Below are positions 21,886-33,321 of a stretch of 64,000 bases of DNA, one piece after another (the stretch's first letter is position 1; each line of letters begins with the position of its first letter). Under the pieces are notes generated by a model that had not been told where the DNA came from, made no database searches, and saw nothing but the letters and a program-made list of their open reading frames with translations. The DNA is from Dipteris shenzhenensis. Its lineage: Eukaryota > Polypodiophyta > Polypodiopsida > Gleicheniales. The stretch lies in assembly GCA_047967505.1 (NCBI GenBank), contig CM106539.1. One strand, written 5' to 3'. Made by a program: the position numbers and the translations under genes.

Positions 21886-22647
21886 GCTGGAACTCCAAAA
21901 TCCCAATTGATGAATGGGAAATGGGGACTCAACCCTTACAATTGACCTGTAATCCAAAAATCAAAGGTTTGGACCATTGAATGGATTTTTGAGAGAGAAA
22001 CAGACGATTTGGCACCTCAAAGAGATGGAACTTCTACAAATCTCTACAGAATCATGCAAGAGCTGACAGATAGGGGCTTTTGGGTCTCTGAAATGCAATG
22101 GAATAGACGGTTTTGGAACTTGTGGTCCTAATCACCGAGTCCAAGACATGGACCGAAAAACATTTTTGCAAACATATCTATTTGTAAACACGACCAAAGT
22201 GCAAATGATGAGTAATACAAAAGTTTTAGGACCTCTTGAGTCCACTGAAACTGACAGATCTGTGAATAGTTACTTCAAACTCGAGTTCCAACACACTGGC
22301 ACATTGAAGAAAAGACAATGAGTCAGAAATCCAACAAAATGATGCTAAATTCAAGAATAAAGGCATTTTTGAACTCTCAAAGTGCAATGGACGCCAAAAG
22401 CAGGCAATGTTTTCCTCTACAGGTCATTTTGAACTCTCAATCATATCGAAAGGTACAAGGGAATCATTAAAAAACGTCTTTTTTTTCCTCCAAAACCACT
22501 CAGAGAGCTTTTCAAAGGTTTTTGCAAGGTCTGTGTACACTAGGATGTAGGTAAAGCCACCCAATAGAGCTTCTCCTTCCTCCCATTGAGCTGTAACAAT
22601 AGACTTCGGGCTCCAGGCACACACTCGAGCTTAGCTAGAACACTCAC
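21886..22647 (-). other. Copia-A leader, LTR-proximal part
   Basis: This non-coding leader aligns by eye with Copia-C 61,645-62,401 (for example the GACAGATAGGGGCTTTTGGG and CACTGGCACATTGAAG areas) with moderate divergence. No frame is shared between copies, which supports its being untranslated. Confidence 0.6.
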
Positions 22648-22659
22648 GCTTTGATACCA
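22648..22659 (-). other. Degraded primer binding site of Copia-A
   Basis: The minus strand reads TGGTATCAAAGC, one base from the initiator-Met-tRNA primer site seen in Copia-B and Copia-C, and is 2 nt from the LTR as in those copies. Confidence 0.75.
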
Positions 22660-22661
22660 GT

Positions 22662-22846
22662 TGAGAGATATCAACAACAAAAGCAGAATGGAAGAGAGTG
22701 AGAGAGAGAGAGGGAGAGCAAGAAGAGAGAGCCACACAAGTTTTGATGGGTGTGGAACACCCTAATCTTCTATGTAATTCATATATATATGTGTTTGAGT
22801 ATTATACATAACCAAGGTTGAGGTAAAGTGGCCTCTAATCCCCACA
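22662..22846 (-). repeat. 5' LTR of Copia-A
   Basis: 185 bp, TGTGGGGATT...CTCTCA-type ends on the minus strand. It is homologous to the 180-bp Copia-B and 171-bp Copia-C LTRs, with extra changes including a CATATATATATGTG tract at the TATA position. No partner LTR is present, so age cannot be estimated. Confidence 0.8.
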
Positions 22847-23519
22847 AGAAGTTGGCTTAGGAGTAATCGATATAGATTTAGCTCCTAGGAAACTCTCTAC
22901 CACATGGTGAGGCAGTCGATAGAGCGAGCGAGGAAAAGCGAGCGGGCCCAAAAAAGCGAGTGAGCTTTTCTGCAATTTCCTTATTGAGGTACTCAACATA
23001 GCTTTGTGGAAACCACTATTTGGGAAGATTCTCGAAAATAAAACTTATGTTACTATGTGTAACTATACCAATATTGCGAATTATAGTCTACCTTAACTTC
23101 CAATTGGAGCCATAGGCTCACATTATGCAACAATAATATGTGGGTTTGAAAGAAACCAAATTTCCACTCCAAAGCGGATTCCATTACTGATACAACAAAT
23201 CTTTTGCATTTGAAATGGGTCTTATTATCAAACTCCTTCAATAATCAAAACAAATGTGTTGCTTGATATGTTGAACTTAGTAACATAAACATCACTTCAC
23301 CCATATGCGGGGAAAAAAAACTGTCGGTAGACTTCATAGCATGGGATTGCATCAACACTTATAACATTCAAAATGGTTCTTCTTATCAAAAGTGTTATCA
23401 ACCATGAAATAAAATGTTTAAAAATAGTTCACCCATATGTTGAAAAACCCAAGTGTCATTTATGACATTCAAAATTGTTCTTGCAACCATCCTGTAGTTC
23501 CTAGAGATTTTGCCCATAC

Positions 23520-23928
23520 TTCCAACCCCTTCCCTTCAACCACTAAGAGGTATCTAATAGTTTTATAGAACACTTGAGATATCATCACCTCCTAATACAA
23601 AACCATTATTACTATTTGTAGAACACTTGAGATATCATCGCCTCTTAATACAAGACCATTCTTACTATTTGTAGAACACTTGAGATATCATCACTCCTTC
23701 CCTTTAGCCACTAAGAGGTACCTAATACTTTTGTAGAACACTTGAACCATTCTTACTATTTGTAGAACACTTGAGATATCATCACCTTTTAATACAAAAC
23801 CATTCTTACGGTTTGTATAACACTTGAGATATCATCACCTCTTAATATAAGACCATTCTTAGTATTTGTAGATCACTTTAGATATCATCGCCTCTTAATA
23901 CAAGACCATTCTTACTATTTGAGAGATT
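23520..23928. repeat. 53-bp tandem repeat array
   Basis: The unit begins AACACTTGAGATATCATCAC and continues through a CTTAATACAA and CCATTCTTACTATTTG stretch. Starts at about 23,569, 23,622 and 23,675 give an exact 53-bp spacing. Further, less regular copies follow to about 23,928. The leading CACTAAGAGGTA(T/C)CTAATA block is present twice (near 23,540 and 23,708), giving a higher-order duplication. Non-coding. Confidence 0.85.
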
Positions 23929-23972
23929 AATGGATTAAAGGTTTGAAGCTCATAGGAGACAAAGGAAGAGAA

Positions 23973-24137
23973 AGTCAATTTCAACATGAGGACAATAAAA
24001 CTAATTGGAATATTTTGACTTATGTATTATACCTTTTTGAAGACTATGAATTTAAGTCAGTTTCAACATTAGGATGATAAAACTAATTAGAATATTTTGA
24101 CTTATGTATTATATATTTTTGAAGACTATGAATTTTA
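23973..24137. repeat. 82-bp tandem duplication
   Basis: Two adjacent copies begin AGTCA(A/G)TTTCAACAT (23,973 and 24,055) and end GAAGACTATGAATTT. They differ at a handful of bases. No coding content. Confidence 0.85.
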
Positions 24138-26114
24138 ATGAGGAGAGGCACGCACACTACTTAGTAAATACACTAGTACTACTACTAGCCTACGACTATT
24201 AAGCCTAGTAGCACCAGTGTGATTTTGAGTCTTGTATCAACCTTTTGATAATTTTCTTTCATCGTTAGTGCAATAGAAATTATTCCTTCTATCAGAAGAA
24301 TCTTGCCAAATTTATTCAAAGTGATGATTTTGTAGTCTACATCCACTATCCTCTGACTCTCAAAAATATATTAAATGTGAGCACCCATTTATCTTGTATG
24401 ATCAGACTATGCTGCGATAGGACATTACTAGAACAAAAAAAATATGAATTGATATGGCGATGTTCGGTGTGAAATAACCAAATTAAGGATTTAATAAGAA
24501 AGAAAACAATCAGAATCAATAGGCTATTCAATGGCCCAAATCTGCACAGAAATTATAATGTGCCTCCCAACTCTTATGCATTCCAGCTCCTCATGTTTGA
24601 CAAGAATGCAAACAATAATAAAATCACATTTTCTTTAGTTTCAAAGTAAGCAAAGCACCAAAAATAAATGCAAACATATTGGATGAGGAATAAATAGGTA
24701 TAGATATAGATAGACCTATATATATGTATTCATAGATATAATGATTATTAAAGTTGGATGGTCATAATAATATTATGTGTACTATCATTGGGATTAGGAC
24801 TACTATTGGTAATATTGTATGTAGTAGTAGGAGAACTACCATTAAGGAACACTCAAATAAAATTACTAATGGTGGTGATAAAACTGCCACTAGTAGTTTG
24901 GTAATTACCCCTAACATCTACAACAAATATTTGATGGGTAGCTAGTATTAGGTCAAAAGGCCCCAATTGTGCTATAATAATGGACCAAAAAAGGGAGTGC
25001 TATAGCATCACCTAAGGGTCACTTTTTATCCATGAAAGAAACAAGCCGGTGCAACCTAGGTCATACAGATCTAGGTCATGTGGAGTGGTTTGCGTCTCTT
25101 TCCTTGACAAAAAAGTTACACTACCTTTGATAGTAACTACAAAGATTGTTGCCATAGTGCCGTAGAGTAGCCCCTAGGTTGCACCATCATCCTTTTTTGC
25201 TTTTGAGCGATTAAGTTTGATCCACTGATTTTATGTAGAATTATTCTACTATATGTTCACATGTCCTTAATAGGATCTTGATATAGTCCCTTCCATTGTA
25301 AGTACTTTTACTTTAAGTTTCACATATCCTTAACAAACCACTAGGCTTCAACACATATTCATTCTTATGTTTCAAGCCTCAAAATCAAACACCTTTGTAA
25401 AAGGGATAATGTATTAAAGCTACATTCAATCCATCAAATCTTTGAATAACAGTTCTATTGAAAATTCATGTATCATCAATAGGATTTCATTCATTATATG
25501 TTCATTTGTCTTTAATAGTATGTCTAAAAATTCATGTATCTTCAATATTATTTCTCTCATGTGTTCCAATACCTTCAAAAGGATACCTTTATTTATGTCC
25601 AAACTTGAGCATTGATTTGTATTTATCAAACACAATTTCACTCCACCTATTCTTTAGAATGAAATTTTTTCGCCAAAAGTGAGCCAAATGTAAGGTCTTT
25701 CCACATATTCGTAAGAATGAAAATTTTGGCCTTATGTTGGCAAGTCTATGGGATGAGGGTAAGGACAAAGTCTCTGGTACGGTGCATTAGGTCTTGATTA
25801 ATTCTTCTTTAGGCTTGAATATTTAATGCATTAACTTCACGACTATTATTTATGCTTGAACTTGTAATGTATTAATTTCATGACTTAGGATTTTATGAAG
25901 TTATATCTAACATGTCCCAAATTTAATGGAAATTAATATCCTACATAACACAACAAAGTATCATCATATCCCTTCCCAAAATCAATGCTACCTAGCAACT
26001 CTCCTGGCATTTTCACTGCCTTGCATTTGAGTTAGCTATGATGAAGAATGTTGCCTACCTTTGGAACCTCTTAGAGTTACCGTTAGCATGATCTAATTTC
26101 ATGTACCCCAAAAC

Positions 26115-26612
26115 TTGAGACTTGGAGATTCCCATATCACACCAGCGGTAGCTATCTTGTCCACTCTCAATGCTAGTAAGAGCTAGGCCCCATAGACCGG
26201 TAAAAGAAGTCTTTTTGGAGGTTCAATTTTTTCCCTCCGTCTTCTGTAGGCCCCATGATAAAATAGGATATATTCATCACCCTACATTTAATGCAAGAAT
26301 TGACACAACTTTTTTGGACTTGACTATGTAGTTTACATCTCAAACTTGGTGCTAAAATTGCAGACTGGGAGATTCCCATATCACACCAATGGTAGCTGTC
26401 TTGTCCACTCTCAACACTAGTAAGAGGCGGTCCCCATAGACCGGTAAAAGAAGTCTTTTTGGAGGTTCAATTTTTTGCCTCCGTCTTCTCCGGCCCCATG
26501 ACGAAATAGGATATATTCACCACCCTACATTTAATGCAAGAATTGACAACTTTTTTTCGACATGACTATGCAGCTTACATCCCAAAATTGGTGCTAAAAT
26601 TGCATACCGGGC
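26115..26612. repeat. About 244-bp tandem duplication
   Basis: Two copies begin GGAGATTCCCATATCACACC (about 26,124 and 26,368). They share ATAGACCGGTAAAAGAAGTC and ACCCTACATTTAATGCAAGA blocks and end near GGTGCTAAAATTGCA. They diverge by point changes and small indels. No protein was recognised. Confidence 0.85.
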
Positions 26613-26737
26613 ATCTCCATTTGCGGGGGGGTGTCCCTAGCAACCCCTTGGACTTGCTCTATTTGTCTAGTTGTGTCTCTCCACAAAAATCGGAGTGGGG
26701 CCTATTTTCCCCATCTAGTAAAACTATATGCATCAAT

Positions 26738-26832
26738 ATGTATGTATGTATGTATGTATGTATGCATGCATGCATGCATCCATGTATGTATGTACACACA
26801 CACACACACACATGTATGTATGTATGTGTACT
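26738..26832. repeat. TATG/TGCA/AC microsatellite at the array's left end
   Basis: Runs of TATG, TGCA and AC precede the first unit core. The block is less regular than those inside later units. Confidence 0.8.
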
Positions 26833-27009
26833 AAAACTACTAAAACTATATGCATCAAATAATGTTGTTGATCAATTTTTGGCATACCCCACCAAAATCA
26901 AGACCCCCATTGCAAAGAAAGGTAAGGAATACAAGTGCTTGTTCTTATGCTCATGAAAGAACAAAATGCATGACATAGGCAACCAATGGGGTCTTACTTT
27001 TGATGTTTG

Positions 27010-27065
27010 TATGTATATATATATATATGTATGTACATACATACATGCATACATATATATATATA

Positions 27066-27139
<74 letters not shown>

Positions 27140-27163
27140 TGTATGTATGTATGTATGTATGTA

Positions 27164-27198
<35 letters not shown>

Positions 27199-27250
27199 AT
27201 GTATGTATATATATGTGTATATGTATATGTTGATGCATATATGTATATAT
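27010..27250. repeat. Unit-1 compound microsatellite (TA, TATG, TG)
   Basis: It is the longest of the unit microsatellites, with alternating TA, TATG and TG runs, placed between the CTTACTTTTGATGTTTG and TTGATGCATACAATTTTGAT anchors. Equivalent tracts lie at about 27,920-28,060, 28,475-28,600, 29,255-29,440, 30,020-30,200, 36,788-36,920 and 37,398-37,590. Confidence 0.9.
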
Positions 27251-27402
27251 TGATGCATACAATTTTGATATATGGAGAAAATGGACATGAAAACCATCTA
27301 AATTGGTTCTTGTCGTTTGATTTGATATATGACATGATCCTATTTGGATTTGTAAGTCCAAAGATATGGGGTTCTACTTTTAGGGCCTGAATGCCTAAAA
27401 TA

Positions 27403-27618
27403 GGCAGCGTGTTAACACGCTGCCTATTTCATGCATTTAGGCCTCAAAAGTAGGACCCCATTGGGTTTTAGGGCCTGAATGCCTAAAATAGGCAGCGTGT
27501 TAACACGCTGCCTATTTCATGCATTTAGGCCTCAAAAGTAGGACCCCATTGGCAACCCAATGGGGTCCTACTTTTGAGGCCTAAATGCATGAAATAGGCA
27601 GCGTGTTAACACGCTGCC
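27403..27618. repeat. Palindromic hub 1
   Basis: Three copies of a 22-bp perfect palindrome with core GCGTGTTAACACGC lie at 27,403-27,424, 27,491-27,512 and 27,597-27,618. Between the second and third is an inverted repeat of CATGCATTTAGGCCTC...GACCCCATTGG centred near 27,553. A block of about 88 bp is duplicated between the first two palindromes. Confidence 0.9.
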
Positions 27619-27959
27619 TATTTTAGGCATTCAAGCCCTAAAAGTAGAACCCCATATCTTTGGACTTGCATATCCAAATGGGGTAATGTCATATATCAAA
27701 TCGAATGGCAAGATCCAACTTAGATGGTTTTCATGTCCATTTTCTCCATCAACCAAAACTATATTCATCAAATAATTTTGTTGATCAATTTTTGGCATAC
27801 CCCCCGAAAATCAAGACCCCCATTGCAAAGAAAGGTAAAGAACACAAGTGCTTGTTCTTATGCTCATGAGACAACAAAATGCATGACATGGGAAACCAAT
27901 GGGGTCTTACTTTTGATGTTTGTATGTATGTATGTATGTATATATATGCATGTACATAC

Positions 27960-28015
<56 letters not shown>

Positions 28016-28510
28016 GTATGTATATGTTGATGCATATATGTATATATTGATGCATACAATTTTGATATATGGAGAAAATGCACATGAAAATCATCTAAAC
28101 TAGCTCTTGCCGTTTGATTTGATATATGACATGACCCCATTTGGATTTGTAAGCCCAAAGATACGGGGTCCTACTTTTAGGGCCTGAATGCTTGAAATAG
28201 GCAGCGCGTTATCTTTGGACTTGCATATCCAAATGGGGTAATCTCATATATCAAATCGAACGGCAAGATCCAATTTAGATGGTTTTCATGTCCATTTTCT
28301 CCATCAACCAAAACTATATTCATCAAATAATGTTGTTGATCAATTTTTGGCATACCCCCCGAAAATCAAGACCCCCATTGCAAAGAAAGGTAAAGAACAC
28401 AAGTGCTTATTCTTATGCTCATGAGACAACAAAATGCATGACATGGGAAACCAATGGGGTCTTACTTTTGATGTTTGTATGTATGTATGTATGTATATAT
28501 ATGCATGTAC

Positions 28511-28560
<50 letters not shown>

Positions 28561-28740
28561 GTATATGTTGATGCATATATGTATATATTGATGCATACAA
28601 TTTTGATATATGGAGAAAATGGACATGAAAATCATCTAAACTGGCTCTTGCCGTTTGATTTGATATATGACATGACCCCATTTGGATTTGTAAGCCCAAA
28701 GATACGGGGTCCTACTTTTAGGGCCTGAATGCTTGAAATA

Positions 28741-28953
28741 GGCAGCGCGTTAAACACGCTGCCTATTTCAAGCATTCAGGCCCTAAAAGTAGGACCCCGT
28801 ATCTTTGGGCTTACAAATCCAAATGGGGTCATGTCATATATCAAATCAAACGGCAAGAGCCAGGCCTCAAAAGTAGGACCCCATTGGCAACACAATGGGG
28901 TCCTACTTTTGAGGCCTAAATGCATGAAATAGGGAGCGCGTTAACGCGTTGCC
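28741..28953. repeat. Palindromic hub 3, imperfect
   Basis: 28,741-28,763 carries GCGCGTTAAACACGC, a mixed and off-centre form. 28,932-28,953 carries GCGCGTTAACGCGT. The preceding hub, near 28,200-28,210, is deleted down to one half-palindrome (GGCAGCGCGTT). An extra inverted copy of the GTATCTTTGGGCTTACAAAT arm lies at about 28,790-28,860. Confidence 0.85.
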
Positions 28954-29310
28954 TATTTTAGGCATTTAGGCCCTAAAAGTAGCACCCCGCATATTTGGGC
29001 TTGCATATCCGAATGGGGTCATGTCATATATCAAATCGAATGGCAAGATCCAATTTAGATGGTTTTCATGTCCATTTTCTCCATCAACTAAAACTATATT
29101 CATCAAATAATGGTGTTTATCAATTTTTGGCATACCTCCCCCAAAATCAAGACCCCCATTGCAAAGAAAGGTAAGGAACACAAGTGCTTGTTCTTATGCT
29201 CATGAGACAACAAAATGCATGAAATAGGCAACCAATGGGGTCTTAATTTTGCTGTATGTATGTAATTATGTATATATGTATGTATATACATACATATATA
29301 TCTATATGTG

Positions 29311-29395
<85 letters not shown>

Positions 29396-29593
29396 GTATA
29401 TGTATATGTTGATGCATATATGTATATATTGATGTATATATTGATGCATACAATTTTGATATATGGAGAAAATGGACATAAAAACCATCTAAATTGGCTC
29501 CTGTCGTTCGATTTGATATATGACATGATCCCATTTGGATATGCAAGTCCAAAGATACGGGGTACTACTTTTAGGGCCTGAATGCCTAAAATA

Positions 29594-29721
29594 GGCAGCG
29601 CGTTAACGCGCTGTCTATTTCATGCATTTAGGCCTCAAAACTAGGACCCCATTGGCAACACAATGGGGTCCTAGTTTTGAGGCCTAAATGCATGAAATAG
29701 ACAGCGCGTTAACGCGCTGCC
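29594..29721. repeat. Palindromic hub 4
   Basis: Two palindromes with core GCGCGTTAACGCGC (29,594-29,615 and 29,700-29,721) flank a near-perfect inverted repeat centred near 29,657. The outer base pair is changed in opposite ways at the two ends, so the whole hub is itself symmetrical. Confidence 0.9.
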
Positions 29722-30091
29722 TATTTTAGGCATTCAGGCCCTAAAAGTAGTACCCTATATCTTTGGACTTGCATATCCAAATGGGGTGATGTCATATATC
29801 AAATCGAACGGCAAGATCCAATTTAGATGGTTTGCATGTCCATTTTCTCCATCAACTAAAACTATATTCATCAAATAATTTTGTTGATCAATTTTTGGCA
29901 TACCCCCCCAAAATCAAGACCCCCATTGCAAAGAAAGGTAAAGCACACAAGTGCTTGTTCTTATGCTCATGAGACAACAAAATGCGTGACATGGGAAACC
30001 AATGGGGTATTACTTTTGATGTTTGTATGTATGTATGTATGTATATATATGCATGTACATACATACATACATACATACATACATACATACA

Positions 30092-30162
<71 letters not shown>

Positions 30163-30247
30163 GTATGTATATGTTGATGCATATATGTATATATTGATGC
30201 ATACAATTTTGATATATGGAGAAAATGGACATGAAAATCATCTAAAC

Positions 30248-30427
30248 TGTGGGGGCTAAAGGTCACTGTGCCCTAACCCCAGTTATGTACAATACTCAAA
30301 TACATATATAAATGAATGAAAAAGAAGATTAGGGTGGTTCTGCACCCACCAAACTTGTGTGGCTCTCTGTCTCTCTCTCTCGCTCTCTCTCCTTCTTCCG
30401 TTCTTGCTTCCGTTGAGAGCACTCTCA
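30248..30427 (+). repeat. 5' LTR of Copia-B
   Basis: 180 bp, starts TGTGGGGGC and ends GAGAGCACTCTCA. TATATAAA at 30,305-30,312 is the likely core promoter, and a CTCTCT-rich tract follows in the transcribed part. Confidence 0.95.
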
Positions 30428-30429
30428 AC

Positions 30430-30441
30430 TGGTATCAGAGC
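30430..30441 (+). other. Primer binding site of Copia-B
   Basis: TGGTATCAGAGC, 2 nt after the LTR. It is complementary to the initiator methionine tRNA 3' end. Confidence 0.9.
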
Positions 30442-31848
30442 CCGGGTGATCTAGCTGAGCGTGCGTGAATGCTTGAAGCTCAGCAGCTCTGTGGGAGGAA
30501 GAAGAAGCTCTGTGGGAAGCTTTGTGGGCGACTTTACTTGCATCCAAGTGTGCAGAGACCTTGGAGGAACCTTTGGAAAAGTCACTTTGGCTTTGCGAAG
30601 TGGTTTTGAGAGCCTGTTAAGAGCTTTCAAAGAAAAAGTCGTTTTTTGAGCTTTTTCCTGTTCCGTTCGATGACAGAGACTCCGTATTGACTTGTAGAGG
30701 CAACTATTGCTTACTTTTGGTGTCCACATTACTTCAGGAGCTTGGAAACACCTTCATTCTTGAATCTGGAATCATTTCAGTGGATTTCTGACTCACTGTG
30801 TCAATTCCTGCGTTTTTTGCCCGGGTGTTGGAACTCAAGTTTGGAGCAACCATTTGCAGATCTGTCAGTTTCGGTGGACTCAGGAGGTCCTAAAACTTCT
30901 ATGTTGCCGGTGGAGTTTACAAACAGCTCTGTTTCCAAAAACGTTTTTCAGCCCGTGTGTTGGACCCAGTGATTGAGACCACGGTTTCCAAAACCGTCTG
31001 TCCCATTGCGTTCCAGACGCCCAAAAACCCCTACCTATCAGTTCTTGCGTGATTCGGTGGAGGATTTTCAGAGTTATAAATCTCTGTGTATTCGATTTCG
31101 TCTCTCTGTTATGCATTTTTCATACTAAGGTTTTGAAACCTTAGATTTATGCCACATGGCAGTGGATAAGTGTTGACTCCCATTTCTCACTCATCGGTTG
31201 GGATTTTGGAGTTCTGGAAGAAGAGAGATATTTGCAGATTTTCTTGCTGGTTCCGATTATGCAATGGCGCCCATGTTTTGAAGCATCTCAGGTTCTATTT
31301 TCAGTAGCGCTCATTACCGTGGGACTATGATTTCTTGAGCATACCTTATGCAGATCACTCTGGTTGCAGTGAGCAGTGTGCGCTCATTCGTGGTGTGCAT
31401 TGGGTTGCAGTGGATGATTTATAGGCCATTTGGATGCATTGCGGTCCTTGTTGGATGCACTGATAGGCCCAAATTGCCTTGTGGGATGCTATTTTTATGG
31501 ACGCTTTGCACATGGATGCTAATTTATGCTGAGGGACAGCTTTGACACATTGCAGGTGATGCACTGATAGTGCTATGCTCTCTTGGATGAGACATTATTG
31601 ATGCATATGCCAGTGGACGGTGTTTATGCTTGAGTCATTTGGCACTTATTGGCATTTTCTTTTGGGCTAGATTTGCTCATATGGATGCATAGTATATGCA
31701 CATGAGTCAGATGCATCTTTTGATGCTTTGAGCTTTGAGCTTTGGTGATATTTCAGTCTATTGTGGCATACACATTTGGGTGCACCTAGTATTTGGTGTG
31801 ATTCTCTCTTGCAGGCACTAGCATTTGGGATTTTGTTTCATTTGCATC
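30442..31848 (+). other. Copia-B leader
   Basis: This non-coding leader of about 1.4 kb is conserved with Copia-C (60,984-62,401) and partly with Copia-A. Short frames are not shared in register between copies. Confidence 0.6.
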
Positions 31849-33321
31849 ATGTCATCCTCTTCCACGTCTAAAAAGGAGTTTTTCAGCATTAAAAAGTTTG
31901 ATGGGACAAACTTTTCTTTGTGGAAAGAACAAATAAGGGATGTGCTTATTCAAAAGAAGCAGATTAAACCCTTGGCAGGGATTGAAGCTAAGCCTGCAAA
32001 TATGTCTGAGGATGATTGGAATGAGTTGGATGCATTAGCAAAGTCTACTATTAGACTTCATCTTGCAGAGTCAGTTTGTTTCACAGTAGTAAATGAGCAG
32101 ACTACGGAAGATTTGTGGAAGAAACTGTGTGCCACTTATGAGAAGGAAACTGCCTCTAATAAAGTTTACCTCATGAAGAGGTTGTTTGAGCTGCAGATGA
32201 AGGAAGGGGTCTCCATTGCTTCTCACTTGAATGAATTTAATATTATTTTCAGCCAGCTTCAGGCTCAGAAAATGAATTTTGATGCGGAGACTAAGGCAAT
32301 ATTTCTCTTATGTTCATTGCCATCCTCATGGGATACCTTCCGTACAGCTGTCAGTAACTCTGCACCTGGTGGAGTACTGAAATTTGATGATGTTGTGGGT
32401 AGCTTGTTGGCCGAGGAGATTAGACGGAAGTCTATGGATGGCAACAAGCAGGATGCAGCCTTAAATGTGCAAAGGGGCAGATCACAGTTCAGGGGGAAGT
32501 CCCAAGAAAGAGGGAAGTCTCGTAGTAAATCCAGGGCACGGAACATTGAGTGTTACCATTGTGGCAAGAAGGGCCATATGAAAAAGGATTGCTACAAGCT
32601 GAAAAGAGAGCAAAAGGATAAGAAAAAGAATGCAAATTGGGGTGCAAATCAAAAGGAAGAGAGTCCAAGTGAGGACAAAAGAAAAGTGAAGATCGAGGAG
32701 ATCAATGCAGTCACACATGATAGTGACAATGATGTTCTCTTCATGTCTACTTTATCTGCAGAGTTGCTTACCACTTCAGATGATGCATATGCCCAGGATT
32801 GGATTTTGGGTTCTGGTGCTTCATTCCATGTTACTCCCCATAGGGAATGGTTCTCCACTTATGACAGTGGAAAGACAGGTTGTGTGCATCTTGGAAATGA
32901 CTATGCATGTGACATAGTGGGAGCAGGTGACATAAATTTTTCTTTTGCAAATGGGTCTGCATTTGTTTTGAAACATGTGAGACATGTGCCTAAGCTGACC
33001 AAGAGTCTTATTTCAGTGGGTCAGCTAGATGATGCTGGTTTTCACACCACTTTTGGCTTTCAGAGTTGGAAAATTCAAAAGGGCTCTATGCTTTTGGCTA
33101 GGGGTGCCAAGTGTGGGACTTTGTATCCCTTACATGTATCAGGGGTATTTGATCATGTTGTTGCAATAACCGAGCAGCCAAGCACTTCTTTGTGGCATTG
33201 CAGGTTGGGGCACATGAGCCAGAATGGAATGAAACTCTTATGCCGTTTGGGTTATGTACCGCATTTGAGTTTCTCTGATTTTGAATTTTGTGAGCATTGT
33301 CTCTATGAAATCAGTCCATAA
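31849..33321 (+). pseudogene. Copia-B gag, protease and pre-integrase region
   Basis: The start is ATG 31,849 (SSSSTSKKEFFSIKKFDGTN), since upstream codons in frame lack an ATG. Gag (DLWKKLCATYEKE, LLCSLPSSWDTF) is followed by one zinc knuckle (CYHCGKKGHMKKDC). The protease site reads WILGSGASFHV, whereas Copia-C has DSG, so the catalytic aspartate is replaced by glycine. Pre-integrase zinc motifs follow (WHCRLGHMSQNG, CEHCLY). An 11-bp deletion relative to Copia-C at about 33,308 shifts the frame into a stop at 33,319-33,321. Gag looks translatable, but the protease would be inactive. Confidence 0.9.

Larger units (their letters stand above)
20958..22846 (-). mobile_element. Copia-A: truncated and internally deleted Ty1/copia element
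   Basis: On the minus strand it has a 5' LTR (22,662-22,846), a degraded primer site, a leader, and a short pre-integrase piece. All are homologous to Copia-B and Copia-C in this window. Compared with Copia-C, about 1.6 kb containing gag and most of the protease is missing at a junction near 21,235. Everything downstream of pre-integrase, including the 3' LTR, is also missing beyond about 20,958. A hAT-like MITE sits in the leader. Confidence 0.85.
22847..26100. other. Non-coding stretch between Copia-A and the 26-kb duplication
   Basis: No protein domain was seen in any frame. It contains a GCGAGC-rich patch (22,920-22,970), a 53-bp tandem array and an 82-bp duplication listed separately, and short TA-rich tracts around 24,690-24,740. 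Confidence 0.5.

Noticed and set aside
26966-30259. Many overlapping frames rich in Tyr, Ile, His, Thr, Val and Cys on both strands
   Set aside because: They are TATG/TACA/TA microsatellites read in all frames. None is conserved in register between units and all share the same simple composition.
30461-31545. Small frames in the Copia-B leader as extra element genes
   Set aside because: The corresponding frames are not preserved in the Copia-C and Copia-A leaders.
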